Shown: piece after piece, positions 13,950 to 21,850 of the stretch
Position numbering within the stretch: position 1 is the first letter of the stretch
Layout: each line of letters starts with the position of its first letter
Origin: Neptunitalea chrysea
Lineage (GTDB): Bacteria > Bacteroidota > Bacteroidia > Flavobacteriales > Flavobacteriaceae
Length of the DNA: 64,000 nt
Reading direction: 5' to 3'
NCBI RefSeq assembly: GCF_027924145.1
Contig: NZ_BRVP01000004.1
Span: 124,001-188,000 of the forward strand
Made by a program: the position numbers and the translations under genes
The notes under the pieces: generated by a model
Database searches by the model: none
The model's input: only the letters and a program-made list of their open reading frames with translations
Told to the model about the DNA's origin: nothing

Positions 13950-13985
13950 AGGCTACCCATTAGGCTACCCAATAGGCAACCCATA
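13950..13985. repeat. Three tandem 12-bp iterons
   Basis: Three consecutive 12-bp units fit AGGC(T/A)ACCCA(T/A)(T/A), at 13950-13961, 13962-13973 and 13974-13985. They lie in the non-coding stretch 13802-14483 between the repressor gene and the phage end, and look like a protein-binding array, for example for a recombinase or a regulator. Apart from this, the hairpin at 14147 and the end repeats, I see no gene in that stretch. Confidence 0.7.
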
Positions 13986-14146
13986 CTTTTAAATTGTACA
14001 TTTTTGGAAAGTAGATGAAGAGCGTTTAAACCATGATGCATGATCGTTTAAATACAGTTGAAACCAGTAATTAAACTTGTTGAAATAGCTTATTTTACGG
14101 CCTTTAAGGCGTTTTTGTGTATCTTGTAACGGTGAGATAGTAAAAA

Positions 14147-14163
14147 AGCGGCATAGAGCCGCT
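14147..14163 (-). terminator. Leftward terminator hairpin near prophage end
   Basis: Read leftward, AGCGGC-TCTAT-GCCGCT is followed by TTTTTT, a typical intrinsic terminator. No leftward gene lies just to its right, so it may insulate the phage from host transcripts or end a small unannotated RNA. Confidence 0.55.
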
Positions 14164-14223
14164 GTAATGGTTTTTAAAATGGTAGTTCAATGGTACTAAA
14201 TGGTGCTTATTGTACCGTTCGTA

Positions 14224-14290
14224 TTTTCGACCTTTTTGCACCTTTTTATCTTGAAAGCCTTATAAACACTAGCTTTTTCGACCTTTTTAT
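14224..14290. repeat. Transposase-binding-like repeats at the prophage end
   Basis: TTTTCGACCTTTTT occurs exactly at 14224-14237 and 14275-14288 (51 bp apart), and a shorter copy, ACCTTTTTAT, lies at 14240-14249 and 14281-14290. Read inward from the phage end, the units give AAAAAGGTCGAAAA, which resembles the CGAAAA core of MuA end sites. The position next to the predicted end fits transposase-binding sites. Confidence 0.55.
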
Positions 14291-14483
14291 ATATTAAGTA
14301 CTATGTACATTTTGTTTTAGCCCCTATACAAATAACTAATAGTAGCGTATAAGTAGTTGATTTAACCTTTATTAAAGAATAAGTTTATAATTATGTTAGG
14401 AAATAGCTAAAATTAATTTGAGCACTCTTCTTTTTTGTAACTTGTGCCTACTTTAATAAACCAAATAAATTAAAAATTATAAT

Positions 14484-15101
14484 ATGAAAAAATTTATTCT
14501 AACATTCATTATAGCAGCTTCTCTTATGGTGAGTTGTAATACTGCTCCTAAGGAAAAATCTACAGAAAAAAAATTGGATATGAGCATGGTTCCTGCGGCT
14601 AAAATAGATTCGTTAAAATTAGAATGGACAGGTTATAAGACAACTGCTAAAACTCCGGTTTCTGGTGTGTTTAAAGAAGTGTCTGTTTCTGGTGAAAATA
14701 AAAAAGCTGCAAGTCCTGAAGAAGTACTTAACGGAGCTACATTTACAGCCTCTGTTGCAAGTTTATTTTCGGGTAATGAAATTAGAGACCCAAAATTAAT
14801 AGACATCTTTTTTGGTACTATGGTTAATACACCAGAGTTAAAAGGAGTATTGCATTTAGAAGAAAAACCATTTTTATCTATTACTATGAATGATGTAACA
14901 AAAGAAGTGCCAGTAACTACTTCTTTTAAAGATGGGGTATATAGAGTAGAAGGTGATGTGAAATTAGCAGATTTTAATGCCATACCGGCTGTAGAAGCTA
15001 TAGCTAAAGCATGTTATGAATTACATACAGGTATTGACGGTGTTAGTAAAACTTGGGATGAAGCACACTTTAAAGGATCTGTTTATTTTGCTCAGAAATA
15101 A
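14484..15101 (+). CDS. YceI-like lipoprotein
   Basis: 205 residues. A lipoprotein signal peptide ends at Cys18 (SLMVSC), so the protein is exported and lipid-anchored. The rest follows the YceI pattern, a lipocalin-like beta barrel that binds polyisoprenoid-type lipids: LEWTGYKTTAKTPVSGVFK, then ASLFSGNEIRDPKLIDIFF and a late beta-rich part. The ligand here is unknown. It is the first host gene to the right of the prophage, about 175 bases beyond the predicted end, so integration could affect its upstream region. A strong bidirectional terminator follows. Confidence 0.75.
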   Translation: MKKFILTFIIAASLMVSCNTAPKEKSTEKKLDMSMVPAAKIDSLKLEWTGYKTTAKTPVSGVFKEVSVSGENKKAASPEEVLNGATFTASVASLFSGNEIRDPKLIDIFFGTMVNTPELKGVLHLEEKPFLSITMNDVTKEVPVTTSFKDGVYRVEGDVKLADFNAIPAVEAIAKACYELHTGIDGVSKTWDEAHFKGSVYFAQK

Positions 15102-15136
15102 TTAGTTTAGAGATACCTTTAAAAGGTTTATATATG

Positions 15137-15176
15137 AAATCGCCCTGTAAGGATATACCTTGCAGGGCGATTTTCT
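15137..15176. terminator. Bidirectional terminator between yceI-like gene and fadE
   Basis: A long stem begins AAATCGCCCTG (15137-15147) and pairs with CAGGGCGATTT (15163-15173), extended by a further five pairs towards a short loop. It has A and T runs on both sides and serves the two convergent genes. Confidence 0.8.
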
Positions 15177-15205
15177 GTTAATTATTCAGTTAATGCAAAA
15201 TATTT

Positions 15206-17014
15206 TTAAAAACAGTATTTGTTTTCTTTAGTAATTTTTTCTGCTATTTGGTTTTTAAGCGCTATTACATTAGGCATATTGGTATACTTTGTAAAGCGTT
15301 TTAGTCCCATAAGCATCATACGTTGTTCATCGCCTTCAGTAAAGGATATAATTGCTTCTTTACCTTTTGTATTTATTTTTTCAACTGCATTGAATAAATA
15401 TAGTTTAGCCATGGCAATTTGAAGACTTTGATTTTCTTCACCAAACCGTTTTGCATTTTTTTCAGCTCTTAATAGGGTAGACTCTGCCATATATATTTCA
15501 ATAAGAATATCAGACGCAGACATTAATAACTGTTGGTGTTTTTCTAATTCTACTCCATATTTTTGAGCAGCTGCACCAGCAATCATTAAAAAGGCTTTTT
15601 TAAGTTTACCTAAAAGCTCTTTTTCTTCAGATAATACTTCTGTATAATCAGGAATATCAAATGAAGGAATTCCCATTAAATCGTCTTTTACAGCCACTGC
15701 AGGCCCTAGTAAGTCTACATGTCCTTTCATTGCTTTTTTCATAAGCATACCAATGGTAAGCATACGGTTAATTTCGTTAGTACCTTCATATATTCTAGAA
15801 ATACGAGCATCTCTCCATGCAGCTTCCATTGGAGTATCTGCAGAGAATCCCATACCTCCAAAAATTTGAATACCTTCGTCAGTACATATCTGGCAATCTT
15901 CAGAAACGGCTACTTTTAAAATAGAACATTCAATTGCATATTCTTCAACACCTTTTAGTTCTGCTTCTTGATGACTGTTACCACTAGCAATTCTACCTTC
16001 AATACGATCCTCAATATCTTTAGCAGCACGATAGCAAGCAGACTCATCTGCATATGCGTTTGTAGCCATATCTGCTAACTTAGCTTTTATAGCACCAAAT
16101 TGTGAAATAGGAGTTTTAAATTGAATACGTTCATTGGCATATTTTACAGACTCTGTAATCACTCTTCTTTGTGCATCTAAGCAAGCAGCAGCTAATTTAA
16201 TTCTACCTACATTTAGTGCATTCATAGCTATTTTGAATCCGTTTCCTCTTTCAGATAACATATTTTCTACCGGAACTTTAGTCTCGCTAAAAAATACTTG
16301 ACGGGTAGAAGAGGAGTGAATTCCTAATTTATGTTCTTCTTCTCCTAATGTTACACCATTCGTGTTTTCAGGATCGTATTCCACAATAAATCCGGTAATG
16401 TTTTTATCATCTTCAATACGAGCAAAAACAATCATAAGACTACAGAAACCAGCATTTGAGATCCACATTTTTTGCCCGCTAATACTGTAATGAGTACCAT
16501 CGTCAGAAAGTACTGCTTTTGTTTTACCACTATTTGCATCAGAACCTGCACCGGGTTCAGTTAAGCAATACGCTCCAAACCATTCTCCAGTAGCCAGTTT
16601 TGGAATATATTTTTGTTTTTGTTCCTCAGTTCCGTAAAGTAAAATTGGTAATGTACCAATGCCTGTATGAGCACCAAAGGCTGTAGCAAGCGAACCAGTA
16701 GCACCAGAGATATAATCGCATACCAACATAGTAGTAACAAATCCCATTCCTAATCCTTCATATGCTTCCGGAACGGCAATACCTAATAAACCTAGTTCTC
16801 CTGCTTTACGCATCACTTCTTCTGTAAATGCATAATCTTTCTTTTCAAATCGGGGTTTGTTTGGCCATACTTCTTTATCTACAAATTCTTTAACAGAATC
16901 GCGCATCATTTGTTGTTCTTCCGAAAAATCTTCGGGAGTAAAAATATCTTCGCAGGCAGTATCTTTAACTATAAACTGACCACCTCTTGTTACATCTTTT
17001 TCAATTGCCTCCAT
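15206..17014 (-). CDS. fadE: Acyl-CoA dehydrogenase (FadE type)
   Basis: 602 residues, of the length of very-long-chain-type acyl-CoA dehydrogenases with a C-terminal extension. FAD-binding signatures are present (CLTEPGAGSDANS at about 150-162, KMWISNAGF at 182-190). The catalytic base is likely Glu410 in RISRIYEGTNEINR, the position used by VLCAD-type enzymes. It performs the first oxidation of beta-oxidation, giving trans-2-enoyl-CoA and passing electrons to ETF. The gene order fadN-fadA-fadE, all leftward, matches the Bacillus fadNAE arrangement. A 461-base gap before it holds an inverted repeat and possibly its own promoter. Confidence 0.88.
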   Translation of the reverse strand: MEAIEKDVTRGGQFIVKDTACEDIFTPEDFSEEQQMMRDSVKEFVDKEVWPNKPRFEKKDYAFTEEVMRKAGELGLLGIAVPEAYEGLGMGFVTTMLVCDYISGATGSLATAFGAHTGIGTLPILLYGTEEQKQKYIPKLATGEWFGAYCLTEPGAGSDANSGKTKAVLSDDGTHYSISGQKMWISNAGFCSLMIVFARIEDDKNITGFIVEYDPENTNGVTLGEEEHKLGIHSSSTRQVFFSETKVPVENMLSERGNGFKIAMNALNVGRIKLAAACLDAQRRVITESVKYANERIQFKTPISQFGAIKAKLADMATNAYADESACYRAAKDIEDRIEGRIASGNSHQEAELKGVEEYAIECSILKVAVSEDCQICTDEGIQIFGGMGFSADTPMEAAWRDARISRIYEGTNEINRMLTIGMLMKKAMKGHVDLLGPAVAVKDDLMGIPSFDIPDYTEVLSEEKELLGKLKKAFLMIAGAAAQKYGVELEKHQQLLMSASDILIEIYMAESTLLRAEKNAKRFGEENQSLQIAMAKLYLFNAVEKINTKGKEAIISFTEGDEQRMMLMGLKRFTKYTNMPNVIALKNQIAEKITKENKYCF

Positions 17015-17043
17015 AGTGTTTATTTTAGATTTTGAATTTTGAA

Positions 17044-17100
17044 TTTTGAATGAAGTTTAAAATGTTTCTCAGTTTCACTGCTTTTAAACTTCATTCAAAA
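17044..17100. repeat. Perfect 19-bp inverted repeat (hairpin)
   Basis: TTTTGAATGAAGTTTAAAA at 17044-17062 is exactly complementary to 17082-17100, with a 19-base loop. Three TTTTGAA-type units precede it from about 17031, and the right arm's TTCATTCAAAATA recurs at 17460-17472, so the gap between fadA and fadE is bounded by repeats. Further inside, AGACTTGTCTCGAAATAG (17211) and GGACTTGCCCCGAAGTAG (17256) are imperfect copies. No open frame of note lies in 17015-17475. The hairpin could stabilise or partly end the fadNA transcript. Confidence 0.7.
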
Positions 17101-17475
17101 TATCAATCTCAGTTTTCCTGAGAGGTTTTAACTATTTTCGTACTTATATTTATAATTCGTTCTATTTCTTCTAAGTAATTTTTACTCAATAATTGAGATT
17201 AAATGCTCCTAGACTTGTCTCGAAATAGAAATGCAATGCTTACCAAATGCTTCGTGGACTTGCCCCGAAGTAGTTTTCTGATAAAGTCTCTTTTAGATTG
17301 AGCCGCAATGGCTTACTCTAAATTTGTACCAATATCGGTAGCGGATCTTAATAATTGTTAATGAATTCTCCTTCTTCCGAAAGAAGCTTATATGATGAAA
17401 TAATAGTTATTGCGAACCAAAATGTTTTATTAGCAATAAGATTGTTTTTATCAACTTCTTTCATTCAAAATAGTC

Positions 17476-18657
17476 TTAAAGAATTTCATAGATGCCTGCT
17501 GCTCCTTGTCCGGTACCTACACACATGGTAACCATACCATATTTGTTTCCTCGTTTTTTCATCTCATCAAATAGTTGAACAGATAGCTTAGCGCCGGTAC
17601 AACCTAATGGGTGCCCTAAAGCTATAGCTCCCCCATTAACGTTTACGATATCTGGGTTAAGACCAAGTTCACGAATCACAGCTAATGATTGAGAAGCAAA
17701 AGCCTCATTTAGTTCAATAAGATCTATTTGGTCTTGTGTCATTCCTGCTTGCTTTAAAGCTTTTGGGATGGCTTTTACAGGACCAATCCCCATAATTCTA
17801 GGTTCTACACCTGCAGCAGCGTACGAAACCAATCTGGCAATAGGTTCAAGATTTAATTCTTTTACCATTTCTTCACTCATAATCATAACAAACGCAGCAC
17901 CATCACTCATTTGCGATGAGTTACCGGCAGTAACGCTACCGTCGGTAGCAAAAACCGGACGCAATTTATTAAGCACAGGAACCGAAGTATTGGCTCTTGG
18001 TCCCTCATCGGTATCCACTGTATATGTTTTGGTTGCCTTTTTACCATTGGAATCAACATAAACATGTTCAATCTCTATAGGTACAATCTGATCTTTAAAT
18101 TTATTTTCCTGGATAGCTTTTAAAGCTTTTTGGTGAGAGTTATAGGCAAACTGATCCTGATCTTCTCTACTAACGTTAAATTGTTTTGCAACAGCCTCTG
18201 CTGTAAGTCCCATTCCCCAATAGTAATCTTCGTTACCTTCTTTAGCAATCTTATAATCAGGAGTGGGTTTGTACCCCCCCATAGGAATGTAACTCATGCT
18301 TTCTACACCACCTGCAATAATACAATCTGCCATACCTGATTGAATTTTCGCAGTAGCAATTCCAATGGTTTCAATACCAGAGGCGCAGTATCTGTTAACA
18401 GTAACACCAGGTACATCTTCAACTTTTAATCCCATTAAAGAGATTAAACGTCCCATGTTTAATCCTTGTTCGGCTTCTGGCATTGCATTTCCCACAATTA
18501 CATCATCGATTCTGGTTTTATCAAAATCGGGTAATTCGTTCATCATGTACTGAATAGTTTCGGCAGCAAGTTCATCAGGTCTTTTAAATCTGAACAACCC
18601 TTTTGGAGCTTTCCCAACAGCAGTACGATAGGCTTTTACTATATATGCGGTTTTCAT
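17476..18657 (-). CDS. fadA: Acetyl-CoA acyltransferase (thiolase)
   Basis: 393 residues, normal thiolase length. Catalytic residues are visible: nucleophilic Cys91 in [10 protein letters not shown], His349 in [11 protein letters not shown] and Cys379 in TMCVGTGQG. It cleaves 3-ketoacyl-CoA with CoA to acetyl-CoA and a shortened acyl-CoA. The gene follows fadN by 95 bases in a leftward operon and would form the trifunctional beta-oxidation system with it. A biosynthetic acetoacetyl-CoA thiolase is the main alternative, but context favours FadA. Confidence 0.88.
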   Translation of the reverse strand: MKTAYIVKAYRTAVGKAPKGLFRFKRPDELAAETIQYMMNELPDFDKTRIDDVIVGNAMPEAEQGLNMGRLISLMGLKVEDVPGVTVNRYCASGIETIGIATAKIQSGMADCIIAGGVESMSYIPMGGYKPTPDYKIAKEGNEDYYWGMGLTAEAVAKQFNVSREDQDQFAYNSHQKALKAIQENKFKDQIVPIEIEHVYVDSNGKKATKTYTVDTDEGPRANTSVPVLNKLRPVFATDGSVTAGNSSQMSDGAAFVMIMSEEMVKELNLEPIARLVSYAAAGVEPRIMGIGPVKAIPKALKQAGMTQDQIDLIELNEAFASQSLAVIRELGLNPDIVNVNGGAIALGHPLGCTGAKLSVQLFDEMKKRGNKYGMVTMCVGTGQGAAGIYEIL

Positions 18658-18752
18658 TATTTTTTAGTGTTACGTATTGAGGTTAACATGTGAAATACTA
18701 TTCTCAATTAAGTACTCAATAACTGGTTTTACAATTATCTGATGGCTAAAAT

Positions 18753-21158
18753 TTAATTTCTTAATGGTTTTCCTGTTTTTAGCATGTGCTGAATACGTTC
18801 TAATGTTTTACGCTCAGTACATAACGATAAGAAAGCCTCACGTTCAAGATCTAATAGGTATTCTTCAGAAACCAATGAAGGTTCAGAGAGGTCACCTCCA
18901 GCCATTACATAGGCCAGTTTGTTTGCTATTTTCTGATCGTGTTCAGATATATAATGTCCGGCTTTCATAGAATCGGTTCCTACTAAGAACATACCCAAGG
19001 CTTGTTTACCAAGTACCTTTACATTTTTGCGTTCAATAGGTTTTGTATATCCGGCGTCGGCCATAATACGTGCGTACTTTTTAGCTTCGGCAAGCTGACG
19101 ATCTTTGTTTACAACCACTACATCTTTGCCTTGTTGCATAATACCTAAATCAAATGCTTCATAGGCAGAGGTAGATACCTTAGCCATACCAATAGTTAAG
19201 AAGTATTCTTGTAGTACATTTAATTCAACATCATTTTTTCTAAAGATATCTGAAGCGCGTAGTGCCATTTCTTTAGAACCACCACCACCAGGAATAACAC
19301 CAACACCAAATTCAACTAACCCAATATACGTTTCTGCGGCAGCAACAATTTTGTCGGCATGTAGTGATAACTCACAACCACCACCAAGGGTCATACCATG
19401 CGGTGCAGAAATTACCGGAATAGATGAATAACGCATGCGCATCATAGTGTTTTGAAACAGCTTAATGGCAAAATTCAATTCATCATATTCTTGCTCTATA
19501 GCCATCATAAAAATCATGGCAAGGTTAGCACCTACAGAAAAATTGGCTGCTTGGTTACCAATAACCAATCCGTCAAAATCTTTTTCAGCTAGGTCTATAG
19601 CTTTATTTAATCCCGCAATAACATCACCACCTAGGGTATTCATCTTAGATTGAAATTCACAGTTAAGAATTCCATCACCTAAATCTTCTATTACAACACC
19701 GCTGTTTTTCCATACTTCATTAGATTTTCTAATGTTGTCAAGAATAATAAAGGCATCTTGACCCGGCTTTTTAATATGAGCTTTGGCTTCAATATCGTAA
19801 TAGTAGGTGGCTCCATCTTTAACAGTATAGAAGCTGTTAATTCCTTTTTCTAGCATTTCTGAAACCCAGTCTGTAACTGCGAGATTTTCAGCTTTCATTA
19901 ATTCAATACCCTTGGCTACTCCAATAGCATTCCATATTTCAAAAGGACCATTTTCCCACCCAAAACCAGCTTTCATGGCATCGTCTATTCTATATAATTC
20001 GTCTGATATTTCAGGAATTCGATTTTGTACATAAGCAAAAAGAGCGGCAAAGTTTTTACGATAAAATTCAGCAGCCTTGTCTTTTCCTCCAACTAATACT
20101 TTAAAACGATCTATTGGTTTATCAATCGTTTTAGTAAGTTCTAACGTAGGAAAGTTAGTTTTCTTCTTAGAACGGTACTCCATAGTATCAAGGTCTAATA
20201 CTAGAATTTCACTCTTTCCATCTTCATTTTTAACTTTCTTATAGAAACCTTGTCCTGTTTTACTACCAAGCCATTTGTTTTCCATCATAGTAGCTATAAA
20301 ATCGGGTAGTTTAAACAAGTCGTGGGCTTCGTCATTAGGGCAGTTTTCATATAACCCGTTAGCAACATGTACCAAGGTGTCTAAGCCAACTACATCAACC
20401 GTTCTAAAGGTAGCCGATTTTGGTCGCCCGATAACTGGACCAGTTAACTTGTCTACTTCCTCTACGGTTAAGCCTAATTCTTTTACCTGATGAAAGAGAC
20501 TTTGAATACCAAAAATACCAATTCGGTTGCCTATAAAAGCAGGGGTGTCTTTTGCTAAAACAGCAGTTTTACCTAAAAATTTTTCTCCATAATTCATTAA
20601 GAAGTCAACAACATCTTGTTTACAATCAGGACCTGGTACAACTTCAAAAAGTTTTAAATATCTAGGAGGATTAAAGAAGTGAGTAACTGCAAAGTGCGCT
20701 CTAAAATCTTCTGATCTACCTTTATTCATAAACTTAATAGGGATACCTGAGGTATTAGAAGTAATAAGGGTACCAGACTTGCGGTATTGTTCTATTTTTT
20801 CAAAAACCGCTTGCTTAATGTCTAAGCGCTCTACAACAACTTCAATAATCCAATCTACTTCGCCTAATTTTTTTACATCATCTTCAAGATTACCAGTTGT
20901 GATTCTCGAAGCAAACTTTTGATTGTAAATAGGTGATGGCTTAGATTTTAAAGCCATGGTTAAATTCTCCGTTGCAATCCGGTTTCTTACAAGTGGATGT
21001 TCCATTGTAAGGCCTTTAGCTTTTTCCTTATCTGAAGGTTCTTTGGGAAGTATATCCAGTAGCAATACTTCTACACCAATATTAGCGAAGTGACATGCTA
21101 TACCACTTCCCATAATACCGGAACCAATGACTGCAACCTTATTGATTCTTCTTTTCAT
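18753..21158 (-). CDS. fadN: 3-hydroxyacyl-CoA dehydrogenase / enoyl-CoA hydratase fusion (FadN type)
   Basis: 801 residues. A Rossmann NAD-binding motif opens the protein (VAVIGSGIMGSGIA, residues 8-21), and the dehydrogenase catalytic His is likely His160 in THFFNPPRYL. An enoyl-CoA hydratase/isomerase domain occupies the C-terminal third (NQAANFSVGANLA, then a glycine-rich GMTLGGGCELSLHADK oxyanion-hole region). This dehydrogenase-first order is that of FadN rather than the hydratase-first FadB. It catalyses two consecutive steps of beta-oxidation. The gene starts 24 bases after the marR stop, so marR-fadN-fadA and probably fadE form one operon. Confidence 0.87.
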   Translation of the reverse strand: MKRRINKVAVIGSGIMGSGIACHFANIGVEVLLLDILPKEPSDKEKAKGLTMEHPLVRNRIATENLTMALKSKPSPIYNQKFASRITTGNLEDDVKKLGEVDWIIEVVVERLDIKQAVFEKIEQYRKSGTLITSNTSGIPIKFMNKGRSEDFRAHFAVTHFFNPPRYLKLFEVVPGPDCKQDVVDFLMNYGEKFLGKTAVLAKDTPAFIGNRIGIFGIQSLFHQVKELGLTVEEVDKLTGPVIGRPKSATFRTVDVVGLDTLVHVANGLYENCPNDEAHDLFKLPDFIATMMENKWLGSKTGQGFYKKVKNEDGKSEILVLDLDTMEYRSKKKTNFPTLELTKTIDKPIDRFKVLVGGKDKAAEFYRKNFAALFAYVQNRIPEISDELYRIDDAMKAGFGWENGPFEIWNAIGVAKGIELMKAENLAVTDWVSEMLEKGINSFYTVKDGATYYYDIEAKAHIKKPGQDAFIILDNIRKSNEVWKNSGVVIEDLGDGILNCEFQSKMNTLGGDVIAGLNKAIDLAEKDFDGLVIGNQAANFSVGANLAMIFMMAIEQEYDELNFAIKLFQNTMMRMRYSSIPVISAPHGMTLGGGCELSLHADKIVAAAETYIGLVEFGVGVIPGGGGSKEMALRASDIFRKNDVELNVLQEYFLTIGMAKVSTSAYEAFDLGIMQQGKDVVVVNKDRQLAEAKKYARIMADAGYTKPIERKNVKVLGKQALGMFLVGTDSMKAGHYISEHDQKIANKLAYVMAGGDLSEPSLVSEEYLLDLEREAFLSLCTERKTLERIQHMLKTGKPLRN

Positions 21159-21182
21159 TATTAATTCAGTTTTATTTTGGTT

Positions 21183-21641
21183 TTATTTTTCTTTTGAATC
21201 ATTGTTAGTGTAAATCTTTTTCTCTGATATTAATCCATTAATTAAATGAATTACTTCAAAAAAATGATCTAATTTTTCGGTGGAAATATTGTTGCGCACT
21301 GTTTCATTAAATTGCAAAACCACTTTTTTAGAGAAATCTCTTTTTTCTCTTCCAAAATCAGTTAAACAAATAAGTACGCTTCTACCATCATTAGGATTAG
21401 GTTTACGTTGAATAAGCCCTTTGTCTTCCATATTTTTTAGTATTCTGGAAAGGCTTGTTGCTTCCATACCCATTTTGGGACCTAAAGCGGTTGATGGGGT
21501 ACCCTTTTCTTTATCTATACTTAAAAGGGTAAATCCGGTGGCCATTGTAGATTCAACTTTACCGGCTTCTTCATTATACATTCTTGCTACGGCTTGCCAT
21601 GTAGCTCGTAATGCATGATCTATTAGTTCGTCTTTTTTCAT
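21183..21641 (-). CDS. MarR-family regulator of the fad operon
   Basis: About 152 residues from the ATG at 21641 (MKKDELIDHALRATWQAV); the frame extends to 21668, but those residues would lie over the promoter. The winged-helix part contains EATSLSRILKNMEDKGLIQRKPNPNDGRSVLICLT, the characteristic recognition helix and wing of MarR proteins. It is the first gene of the fad operon. The perfect 26-bp palindrome just upstream is its probable operator, so it likely represses its own operon and is released by a fatty acyl ligand; the ligand is inferred from the neighbours. Confidence 0.82.
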   Translation of the reverse strand: MKKDELIDHALRATWQAVARMYNEEAGKVESTMATGFTLLSIDKEKGTPSTALGPKMGMEATSLSRILKNMEDKGLIQRKPNPNDGRSVLICLTDFGREKRDFSKKVVLQFNETVRNNISTEKLDHFFEVIHLINGLISEKKIYTNNDSKEK

Positions 21642-21664
21642 CTTATATTTATGAAAATCTTTTC

Positions 21665-21672
21665 TCAAATAT
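21665..21672 (-). promoter_or_regulatory. -7 promoter box of marR-fad operon
   Basis: Read leftward, TATATTTG matches the Bacteroidota -7 consensus TAnnTTTG. It lies about 24 bases before the preferred marR start at 21641 and directly downstream of the palindrome, so a bound regulator would cover the upstream promoter element. Confidence 0.65.
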
Positions 21673-21677
21673 AAACA

Positions 21678-21703
21678 ATTTTACTATGCATGCATAGTAA
21701 AAT
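21678..21703. promoter_or_regulatory. Perfect 26-bp palindrome, probable MarR operator
   Basis: The half-site ATTTTACTATGCA (21678-21690) is mirrored exactly at 21691-21703. Its size and symmetry fit a MarR dimer site, and its position upstream of the -7 box fits repression. Confidence 0.8.
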
Positions 21704-21762
21704 AAAGTATTTTTTTGAGAATTTAAGATTAAAAGATAGTTTTGGTAGCAATGTATATAAAA

Positions 21763-21787
21763 AAACTCCTCAAATATTGAGGAGTTT
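21763..21787 (-). terminator. Intrinsic terminator after acyl-CoA ligase gene
   Basis: Stem AAACTCCTCAA/TTGAGGAGTTT with a 3-nt loop; read leftward it is followed by a run of T residues. It ends the leftward transcript of the acyl-CoA ligase gene. Confidence 0.8.
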
Positions 21788-21850
21788 CCTTGTTTCTTGT
21801 TTTTGGTTGAATCTTAGTACAACTGTACTATAAAGGTTTTAAATACTATG

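Larger units (their letters stand above)
1..14309. mobile_element. Mu-like transposable prophage (right-hand part; continues left of window)
   Basis: The block holds a MuA-type DDE transposase, a MuB-type ATPase, a DUF3164 protein, a GemA-like protein, an S24-type repressor and a gpG-like virion morphogenesis protein, which together mark a Mu-like phage. The repressor end lies on the right. Repeats containing CGACCTTTTT (CGAAAA when read inward) at 14224-14290 resemble transposase-binding sites near Mu ends. I place the end at about 14309, where the inward-read sequence would start TGTACA; this exact base is inferred. Ordinary host genes begin at 14484. The other phage end is not in the window, so portal, capsid, tail and lysis genes are not visible here. 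Confidence 0.85.

Noticed and set aside
13802-14483. Degenerate integrase gene between repressor and YceI-like gene
   Set aside because: No frame longer than a few codons carries recombinase motifs; only repeats and hairpins are present.
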